This document shows positions 46,977-55,185 of a stretch of DNA of 64,000 nt, one piece after another (position 1 is the first letter of the stretch; each line of letters opens with the position of its first letter). The notes below the pieces were generated by a model. That model worked only from the letters and a program-made list of their open reading frames with translations, did no database searches and was not told where the DNA came from. The DNA comes from Gymnopilus junonius (Eukaryota > Basidiomycota > Agaricomycetes > Agaricales > Galerinaceae): contig JADNYJ010000183.1 of the NCBI GenBank assembly GCA_015501075.1, positions 1 to 64,000 of the forward strand. Direction: 5' to 3'. The position numbers were made by a program, and so were the translations under genes.

Positions 46977-47902
46977 AAAAGGAATTACCCTGGTATAGTA
47001 AAACAGACGTGAGCGCCCGGGCCGTTAGACCCAGATTTATGAGATGCCCATGTGCTACGGGGGTATGTACGTAGCCTGCCATCATTCTGCTTTTCCTTCC
47101 TGTCCTGTATATACATGCCCTGGCGGGGTCGCTGCTCCCGTAGTTACCTGGGCTGCTTATGGAATGTAGGCAGGCTTTTTACTATCAATACCAATACCTG
47201 GTTCAGGCAGCCGCCGTATGGCACCCGGAAACTTTACTGCCCTCACGCAAAGTCTTCAGTTTGAGTCTGCCTTGTGTCATTTAATATTTTTGCCTTTTTA
47301 AGGCTTGTTACATGTTTTATACCATTAAGTTAACCTCTATAAATTATTTTAATGTCTATCTGCGCGTTCCTTGGCCCCATAAATGGCACAGTGCTATCTA
47401 AGGAGCCTTTAATCTTAATTATAAGTGCAAAAATTGAAATAAAAAAGAAAATTAAGCTAGAAATTCGCCTTTCTGGCTAAATTATGCGAATTAATTACTA
47501 TCAATTCTTCAGAGGTGATTCAGCATATTTACCTCAGCATTCTCTCTCAAAACCAGCTGCCTTGATCTGAATATAACATGTAAAAAAGAAAGACTCTGCT
47601 TTAAATAATTAAAATAATTAAAATAAACTATTACATTAAGCCCGTATATTTCTGTGTTTAAGAAGATGCTTTTTAACTATTTTAATAATTATTGTAGTCG
47701 CTCTCAGCACAGAAACCATGTACGCAGAGCGTTGAAGTGAGCTCTGAGCATCGTGTTTCCATAGAAGGAAACTCCGTGATGCTCGGGTATCACGTGATGT
47801 CATGGTGATAGAGCGAGGGGCACTTAAATCATAACCCGGTACAGCTTCCGCATTTCTGGTTTCGATTATAAACCTAGCTTTGAATCCAAGGTATGAGTTA
47901 TC
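46977..47902. other. Noncoding, strongly AT-rich core; promoter of the 47903 gene
   Basis: 47280-47720 is AT-rich without genes. At 47747-47786 an imperfect hairpin (GAGCATC, GTTTCC; GGAAAC, GATGCTC) and at 47790-47799 the perfect palindrome ATCACGTGAT (E-box/CACGTG core) precede the gene by about 105 bases. These may be binding sites for basic helix-loop-helix factors, by sequence only. Confidence 0.5.
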
Positions 47903-49795
47903 ATGCCGATCTCTACATCTGGTCCATCTTACAGGATAGCTTATTTTTGCCCCAGTGCTAGCCTACCCAGCCTGCTTGACTTACAATGGGCAGAGGCCGT
48001 CATTCAGAAACACGACACAGATGTAATTAATGGCCCGCTCCACACTGTATACTATCTATCTGTTGACCTGTACCCTGCAGTCCTCGCTTATATTAAAGAT
48101 GACCACATCCAGGAGCTATTGAAGGCACATATCGCCATGGCTGCCCCTTCGATAGAATTACAGAGAGAAATCTATGAACATGCACCCCTCTTTGCCCAAT
48201 ATAAAACCCGTGGAAATGTCAGTAAGCTGTCCTGATGTCTGTTAATACATTTTTCGTTGATCTAGTAGCATAAGTGGCGTGAGTTTGTCAGTGCAGGCCA
48301 GGCCATTGTTCAAGATCAGGCAGAGCTCAAAGAACTTTTTCACTGCCTATGGAATCAGGTTAAGCAGTCCAGTGCCCAGGCAAGCCATGCAGAAAAGCGT
48401 CATCTGGTATGGAGTTATTTGAATATCTGTGAGGCTGTTGTCTTTAAATCATGGAATTGTCCAGGTACAGCAGCTAGGCATCAGACAGAAGATAGGATCC
48501 ATCCTTGATAACATCAATTCAGCTGCTTCCTTTCAGGAGGCTGCCCGTACTGTCCTCGATCAGTTTGGATTTCATCTTATTCTAAGACAGAGACTGCACT
48601 CCAGCAGACAGAAGCAGGATTTTCCTGGTGAAGAGAAATACCATGACTTCCACAAGGGCTACCTTCTTGTCGAAGAAATATTTGAAGATACACCTGCAGA
48701 AGTGATTAGGTGCACTCCAGAAGAAGGATATATGGATATAAATCCTTCAGAATCAGCTGTTATTGTTTCAGGAAATCTCCATGGTATTTTTTCTAGACAT
48801 AGCCAGCATCATGCAGTACTAACTGGATACTTTAGCATATAGGATAGAGCTAGTTGTGGTGTGCAATGTGCCCAAAAACTCAAACTACACTGCACCATTG
48901 TTTGAGTGGCTCACTGAGGTTGTTCATACTGCATGTTATAACTGGCGTAATGTCCGTGTAAGTTATGCCTTCTTAAATGTTACTGGATGTTGATTTATTA
49001 TGCAGCCAACCCATCCTGGCCAGATGGTTCAGATTGGGCTTAACATGGGAGCCCGTCATGCACGTGTGCTGGGTTGGGCGAAGTCATTTTCCAGAAACTT
49101 GACTGAAAATCAGAAATTTCAGCAGGATGTAGATCTTCTAGGGTCCATGAGTCTTCTCTGGGCTACTGTGAAGAGCCATATTCCACAGGATATCACAGGG
49201 AAAGTTCAGGAAAAACTTGATGCTGGCTTTCCATCAATGGCCACCCGCAACATTCCTGAAGGTTCTGATTTCTGTGGTGCCAATCTTTACACTTTCTGAT
49301 GATGTAGCACATTTCAGGATGTGGGTTTGATATCACTATCAGTGGGCACAGATATGCATTCTCTGAAGCAGCTAGAGCACCGCCAGAAGGCTATGCAACT
49401 GCAGGATATCAGGCGTAAGCTTTTCCTGAAGGAATAAATTAAGTAGCTATTATTAATGCCTGTATAGCCATTCTCACACAGATCTATGTAGTCTCAAGTG
49501 GGCTTTCTCCTGGACAGTTGGTAGGACTGGGCAAGAATCGTCGCCCTTTGCATCGCACAAAAATGGTGCAAACTTCGCCGACCTCCCGCTAAAGGTTGTT
49601 GTGAAAAATGCTGTAGGAACACTGCTTGCATTCCAGCCCGAAGAACTTCATGGAACGACAGAAAAACGGGGGGTTATCAATTACCAGCTTTCCCTGACTT
49701 CAACACAGAGGGTAGCAGAGGCATATGTAGAACTCGAAAGTTCAGGTGCTGGCATCGCTTTTGCCGCTGATATGGATGACCATAAATATGAGTAG
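47903..49795 (+). CDS. Intact seven-exon orphan protein (529 aa), possible beta-helix C-terminus
   Basis: Exons 47903-48217, 48269-48406, 48465-48783, 48836-48957, 49006-49276, 49318-49414 and 49468-49795; six GT-AG introns of 41-58 bases; total coding 1590 bases, one clean frame. Motifs: IRCTPEEGYMDINPSESAVI, ELVVVCNVPKNSN, GLNMGARHARVLGWAKSFSR, ATVKSHIPQDITGK, GHRYAFSEAARAPPEGY, LKWAFSWTVGR, GANFADLPLKVVV and LLAFQPEELHGTTEKRGVIN. The last block has the spacing of the second metal-binding half of a jelly-roll or 2-oxoglutarate oxygenase (hydrophobic, P, x, x, x, H, G), but I see no clear HxD partner, so the fold is a guess. The family appears in many copies in mushroom genomes as I recall. 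Integrity in a decayed locus suggests function. Confidence 0.75.
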
Positions 49796-50412
49796 CATCT
49801 GAATTCATTTTAGCTTTTTATAGAAAATACCTAAGCCAGGTCGTGGCAATAACTAATATAATGTTTCCCATACCATCAACACAGGAGGACTCCAGAGAAG
49901 GACCTGCGACCACACGGTCACAACTTCTATACCAGAGAGAAAAAATACCCAGTGTTATCTACTGTAATTTAATGCAGGGGAAAATTTGTGTCATTCCTTT
50001 TAAATGCTCATGTGAGCAATATATGCATTGCTAATGGGCCTGGTACTACCCAGCTAAAAGATACACAGGCAAATCGATGGGCGCGCTGCCCAATAGCATA
50101 TATTCCAATTATTTCCAGTAGGTAACATCTGGGTCTGTAACTTTATTCCATGGAGTATTGGCTGAGACGCGTCATGTGGTGACGACGCACTCAGAGACAC
50201 GCGTAACGACACGAAGCTAAACGTATCGACTCGACTTGCGAACGCGATGAACGCGTAAGTTCGGATGCGGAAAGTCGATACGAGGAACACGTCAATATGA
50301 AAAAATATATATTTTTCTTCAAAATTACAAATACCCGGACATTTTCCTTGCTAACCGCCCGCCGACGATGCTCTGAAATGCAGCTTAAGGCGTATAGGGA
50401 GGTGGGGGGTCA
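49796..50412. other. Intergenic, no gene seen
   Basis: 50160-50290 has many CG-containing repeats of GACACG/GACTCG type. No coding frame recognised; part of 50300-50412 may be the last exon of the small minus-strand gene. Confidence 0.35.
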
Positions 50413-50704
50413 CGAATCACCCTAAAATCCGTGAATTTCATGGACAAAAAAGAAAGATGGCTTTCATAACTCACCAGCACGTCTCCTAATGTTCCCTTCT
50501 CCTTCTGCCTCAAGCTCTATCCCCTCCAGATCCTCCTCCTCCATCCTAGTTCTTCTAGCTGGGCTGTAGTAGTAAAGCCTTAAGAGTATAGCTAAGGAAG
50601 CTACAGGATTCTGTGAGATTTTAGTACCCAAGAATGTTTAAAGACTCACCACAAGCAAGCAGTACTATGGCAGCTGAAATGAGAGCTTTCACAAAGAGTT
50701 GCAT
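50410..50704 (-). CDS. Small single-pass membrane protein with PPPY motif
   Basis: Minus strand from ATG 50704: exon 1 (50650-50704) encodes MQLFVKALISAAIVLLAC, a membrane anchor or signal sequence; a 58-base intron (50592-50649) follows; exon 2 (50475-50591) encodes ILLRLYYYSPARRTRMEEED and an acidic tail, ending at a GTGAGT donor. A likely last exon reads VIRDPPPPYTP and stops (about 50410-50421), but the phase is off by one base at the acceptor. PPPY is the binding motif for WW-domain ubiquitin ligases of the Rsp5 class, common in short fungal membrane adaptors. Identity of the family is not known to me. Confidence 0.55.
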
Positions 50705-50735
50705 GGTAGGAATGGCTTGTGTGTAAGCAGTGGGT

Positions 50736-50806
50736 GTAGTGAAGTGGTGGTGGTAGTGGTAGTAGTGGTAGTAGTAATGGTAGTAATGGTAGTGGTTGGT
50801 GAAGTT
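50736..50806. repeat. GGTAGT-type microsatellite
   Basis: Imperfect tandem GGT/AGT units in the 5' leader region of the small membrane-protein gene. Confidence 0.8.
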
Positions 50807-50877
50807 GGTAAACGAAGACAAATGCTGTAGTCTGGTCTTGACATTAAGCTCCATCAGCCCCAGCACCTCTTGCCCAT

Positions 50878-51370
50878 CACCTCTCTCTTCGCCTCAGCAT
50901 CACGGTGCCGCCTTCCATGCGACACGCACCCTCAAGAGCACATCCAGTGGTCTTGACTACGGGAAATAGTCGAAACCGCTGGATAGCCACCCACGACTTC
51001 CCTCCTGCCTTACTATCGCGCCACCGCCGTCCTTCCATCACCCAGTCGTCAAGAGCGTAGGCAGCGGTCTCGACTGCAGGAGCAAGTCGAGCTGTACGCG
51101 ATCCGAATCGTTTGCAGACGAGGTTCGGGTACGTAAGAGGCTGGGACTTGGATGGAACCTCACAGGGTTCGGAAGGCCGTTTGGAGGGCCGTGTACGCGC
51201 CACCGACTCTGCTTGCCCCATCATCGTACCTCTTTATCCCAATCTCTTCCGTTACCCACCTCCCTCTCGCCTCATCGCGTCACCGCGCCGCCGCCTTCCT
51301 TCCGACCTGAGTATGCGGGAGTTACCCACCACCTCTCTCTCGCCTCAGCGTCACGGTGCCGCCTTCCAGT
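50878..51370 (+). repeat. Three imperfect copies of a CT-rich 40-mer
   Basis: ACCTCTCTCTCGCCTCAGCG then TCACGGTGCCGCCTTCCA recurs at 50878-50919 and 51328-51368, with a diverged copy at 51257-51302. CCAGTC-TCAAG-GAGGCAGC text follows two of them, so a longer unit of about 450 bases is duplicated. Confidence 0.6.
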
Positions 51371-51725
51371 CGTTACCCAGTCATCAAGGCAGAGGCAGCA
51401 ATCTTCACTACTTCCTTTGGCCGAGATCCACACGTTCCGGGTCGGCTGAGGTCCAGAGTGGGGATATAGGGAGTACTCCGCACAGGATGTGCTTAGGATG
51501 CGGGAGGAACTCAGAGGCCGTTAGGAGGGGCGTGCACGCTGCCACCGATTCCTGTTCTCCAGTCCTCTTCCTGCATCGTTCCTCCGTTTCTGCGCAGCTG
51601 GTATGGATGTGGTAAGTGTCTGTCGATCTCGGGTTGCCTTGTTCACTCACCGATCCGGTCTCTCTAGCCCTCCTGTTCATGACCATCAGGTCCAACAGCA
51701 CCAATGACAGCAACCTCGTCCTGGA

Positions 51726-51988
51726 GGGCTCATGTGTGGAGGGTGTCAGGGCCCAATTATAGGCCGCATCGTGAGCGCTATGGGCTGCAGATGGCACCCT
51801 GCTTGCTTCAAATGTACAGTCTGCGGTGGGCTTCTCAACCACGTAAGTTCCTATGAACATGATGGGTTGCCTTATTGTCATCTGGATTATCATGAGGTGA
51901 GTCAATGCCTTTTTTTTTCTTTTGACCTCTCTTTGGCGATGTCATTGATGTATTTATGCTATATATATATACAGAACTTCGCGCCAAG
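51726..51988 (+). pseudogene. Truncated LIM-domain fragment
   Basis: Plus-strand frame MCGGCQGPIIGRIVSAMGCR, WHPACFKCTVCGGLL, HDGLPYCHLDYHE is a complete first LIM zinc finger of the paxillin-like type (C-x2-C, H-x2-C, C-x2-C, C-x2-H spacing). An intron (about 51897-51975, GTGAGT to ATATACAG) leads to NFAP, as in intact homologues, and then a stop where the second LIM domain (normally CYHC) should begin. Upstream exons are not found. So this is a one-domain fragment of a cytoskeletal or signalling adaptor gene. Confidence 0.8.
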
Positions 51989-52344
51989 ATAGAAAGGCAC
52001 GACCGGCGACAACCTTTGCTCGACCATGTCCAGAAGAAATAACAGGGACCTTCCTGGCTATGGTAACAGCCGGAGGGGTATGACCAGCGGAAGTTACCGC
52101 CTAAGCCGACACCAGGCTCGCGGCTCGGGGCTTCAACTGCGACTAACGCTGTGATTGAATGGTCGATAATTCGGCGTGTTTAGGAGAAATAAGAGAGGGC
52201 CACCGGGATGGCGGTAATGTTCTTTCTGTGTCTGTAACAGCTGGATGCTCGATTTCATTCGCATCGGCACCCTGGTATCCAGTTCTGCCTGCGCCCGGGA
52301 TGACATTTGCATCTGATTCCACAGCGCGGTGCTGAGCATTGTGA

Positions 52345-52485
52345 GCAGATGAAACCCTCCTTGAACAGCTGGCTCTTGTAAACGCATGCAAATCGCTGAT
52401 GGACTGGATATCCGAATTCCAATAATCTCTGGGAATTTGAGAGGAAGATAAGAGCTGAATAGATGGAGGCGATGACTGACGGCGG
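52345..52485. repeat. Direct repeat, copy 1 (copy 2 at 52972-53105)
   Basis: About 130 bases centred on TGAACAGCTGGCTCTTGTAA and ATCCGAATTCCAATAA match 52972-53105 with scattered differences. The minus strand of both reads like the start of a protein (VIASIY, PLKCPE or SLKFPE, GIRI), so the repeat may stem from a duplicated gene. Confidence 0.7.
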
Positions 52486-52546
52486 AGGGTTTAGCAAAGA
52501 TGGAGTAAGTATTGTTGAGAATATCGGAAATTCCAATAATCTCTAG

Positions 52547-52936
52547 CTAGTACTTAAGCATTCTCGGCGCTGTATCAAGTCGAACTGAGAAAGCAGTGTT
52601 CATCAATGGTCTACACGAAGGCCAGCCCTCTGCGGAAAGCATCTCTTGCTCCAAAACACAGGCGTGGATGATTCGGAGTACCGAGGGCCAGAAACTCTGA
52701 GGAAGGTGCAGGACGCTGGCCATCGGGGTCCACAGGTTTTGAACTAATCTCTCTAAGCGGATTTCAGAAGACGAAGTTGGAAGCAAAAGAAGAGATTCCC
52801 ATACCAGATATACTACAATTTTGACTGTATTTATATAATTTTGTAGACCACGGACGTAGCCAGCGTGTTCTCCGTTGAAGTCAATTCGAGTACTCATGAA
52901 CTGGACGATGTTTTCATGAGACGTACCTTCTGCCAA
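52547..52936 (-). CDS. Unknown protein between two repeat copies
   Basis: A 129-residue minus-strand frame with GEHAGYVRGLQNYINTVKIV and SVLHLPQSFWPSVLRIIHAC. Placed between the two direct repeats, and probably an exon of a gene whose first exon is in the repeat copy at 52972-53105. Reads like the leucine-rich part of an F-box protein, but the match is weak. Treat as hypothetical. Confidence 0.3.
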   Translation of the reverse strand: MAEGTSHENIVQFMSTRIDFNGEHAGYVRGLQNYINTVKIVVYLVWESLLLLPTSSSEIRLERLVQNLWTPMASVLHLPQSFWPSVLRIIHACVLEQEMLSAEGWPSCRPLMNTAFSVRLDTAPRMLKY

Positions 52937-52971
52937 TAATTTTTATTTTCGGCTGGCACAAAGACGCAGGG

Positions 52972-53105
52972 ATGGAACTCTCTGAACAGCTGGCTCTTGT
53001 AAACGCATGCAAATCACTGATGGACTGAATATCCGAATTCCAATAAACTCTGGGCATTTGAGAGGAAGAAGATTTGGATAGATGGAGGCAATGACCGAGA
53101 TGGCT
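52972..53105. repeat. Direct repeat, copy 2 (copy 1 at 52345-52485)
   Basis: See copy 1. The spacing is about 625 bases. Confidence 0.7.
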
Positions 53106-53379
53106 GCAGCTGACCGCGATGCGCTGATCTGTTGACTCACTCTAGTGACAGTGTGTTACAGTCCATGTGCACGTTTAGTCATCATCAGGAACATGCTCAT
53201 CTTTGGACAACAAGTTTTGAGGAATATTAGAGAGGTTGAATTCCCCTCTTTCTTTTCTCTCTCTCCTTCTTTTCTTTTCTTTTTTCTTTTTATTTTTGCC
53301 TCACAAACACCGCTATCCGGCCCATCTTTTTTTACAAGCTTTGTTGGTGCAGATTTATCAAAAGGCTGGGTTCACTCTA

Positions 53380-53630
53380 CTCAGGAAATTACTGGTAGAC
53401 TGAATTTCAGCTGTAGATGCAAAGAGCCCGACAAGTGGCCGCAACTGGAGAGGTACGGGGATTGTTGGCCGGTCATAAGCATTATTAAACTTGCCGTCAA
53501 ATACAAAGCAGAGACAACGCGCCACAATCAGGACAGAACAGTTAGCAGGCTGATTCAAGATGCCGCAAGATCGAATACGCGAGCAACCGCTGCGGCATCG
53601 AGGAAGAGAGAGGACTCAGCCGTATTATAA
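53380..53630 (+). pseudogene. Fragment of the WPV orphan family
   Basis: Frame PDKWPQLERYGDCWPVISII then KLAVKYKAETTRHNQ and a basic, Ala-rich end at 53630. QLERY, CWPV, IKL and KYKAE match the C-terminus of the gene at 33138-33845 (IVMKY, HWPV, LKL, KYASE). The acidic N-terminal part is absent here; upstream is a T-rich tract (53250-53300) and no exon was found. Possibly a C-terminal relic. Confidence 0.5.
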
Positions 53631-53737
53631 AGAATAAGACTGTGTCTGTACACTACCGATGAAAGGAAAGCGATGTGGCAGGATTTTTGCAATTGAATAT
53701 ACACAGGGGCAGGTTGCTTCTATTGGATTTTTGTGCT

Positions 53738-54292
53738 TTAGACAAGCCACTGAAACTGATAGTCCTCAGTGAGAGCGGTAGTAGTATCCAGGTACTTGGA
53801 CCTTTCAATCCCTTTCCTACTGCGTTCAGAAAAAGCTACGGCTAGTGCTGATGAATCTTCAAAGACCCCACCCAGCGTAATAATGGCATCCCGAAAGCCT
53901 TCTGCCAAAGCTGTTCCATCGACACCACGGATTACTGGGACTGACTTCATCAATAACTTCCATTTCTCAGCATAGCCTTTTACGGAGAGAGCGACCATAT
54001 ATATTGTCTGCATCCAGGGGCAACTTCAGTGCTATTTCAGCGGTTTCTAGCCACTGTCTATAAAAACCAAGACTTTGACATCCTCTACATCTCGCCCATC
54101 ATCTTCTGTTTCTCGGCCGGGCTCGTCTGTGACATCTGCTATGACACATGACTCCAGCAGCGGTAGCTCTTCCTCCAACCCAGACTTCAATTCCCTTGGG
54201 CGATTCAGAGTAGCGGTCCAGTAAAAACGATGGCGCAAGGTGTGGTGTATGATTTTCAGAGGAAGACCAGTGCAGATATGATGGGGCTTCAT
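53738..54292 (-). CDS. Orphan protein, two exons visible
   Basis: Exon 53738-54007 is joined to an upstream exon ending at 54074 by an intron of 66 bases (54008-54073). The exon 1 frame runs RPRELKSGLEEELPLLESCV and an acidic stretch EDDGRDVEDVK; exon 2 gives TIYMVALSVKGYAEKWKLLM, IRGVDGTALAEGFRDAIITL, GGVFEDSSALAVAFSERSRK and ends TEDYQFQWLV. No known domain. The 5' end is uncertain; the frame opens near 54292 without a clear ATG context. It is convergent with the gene fragment at 53380. Confidence 0.5.
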
Positions 54293-54469
54293 CTAGATTT
54301 GCTAAAGATAGGGAGAAGAAGCTGAGGACGTTGATGGACGAACATGTAGGCAATCTGAGGGAGTTGTGGGAGGGGAATCAGAGATTGAGGACTGAGAATG
54401 AGATCTAGAATTCAGAACCCGTGTCCATCAGCAAAATATTCATTTATACCCAATTACAGCTCACTTACC

Positions 54470-55185
54470 ATTGATACTATGCGTATCGAGTGTATTTTCG
54501 CATTGAGACAAAACATGGAGGCCCAAAGCCTCCCAGCAATGATGTTGCCACTGATCGAGCTTGTGGGGATGCTGGATAAGATGCGGATATGGTCGAAGGT
54601 TCGCAAAAGCAAGAATATCGGAAATTCCAGTATTCTTAGGCACTCAACAACCATTTCTGTGGTAAGAGGCTTAGCATAGTATGCAGTGTGTTGAGACATC
54701 AGAGTGTGACAATGTTCACGTGCGCGATCAGCACACTGATCTGTAACAAGCTTCAACTTGTTTTCATCACTGTCTCCGTGTTCATCTTACCTCCTGCGCT
54801 GCATTGGACTTTCCGATGCAACGCGTCGCCTCAGAGATGGCACCAGTCGACTCACAAATAGTACACCCTGCTCCAGGTATGCTCCATTATACATGACATG
54901 TCCGCAGGCCACTCAACTCCATGTTTTTAGGCGCGTTGCATGATCATGAAGTCGATTTTTTAAACTGGTCAGCATTCGTTCAGCAAGGCATTTTATACTG
55001 CTCCCCAAATTGCTCCAGACCAGTCGTCATTCCACAATTGTCTGGCGACCCTTTCAAAAGATCGCATTTGCGTCGTGAAATGTTCCAGCAACCTGTGTGG
55101 TGGTCAGATGTCTGGGGTTGGCTTTGTGCTGTCCCTTTGTCACCCTCTTTTATTTCACTGCCGTTCGAGCCGATGTGCTGGAAAC
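54470..55185 (+). repeat. Inverted copy of 27735-28425
   Basis: Promoter-proximal and 5' coding part of the gene starting at 54816, repeated on the opposite strand at 27735-28425. Most differences are single-base changes plus one 11-base gap near 55105. Confidence 0.8.

Noticed and set aside
40000..47000. Target-site duplication of the LINE (TTCCTTT-like at both sides)
   Set aside because: The 5' border is unclear and the match is short and imperfect; could be chance.
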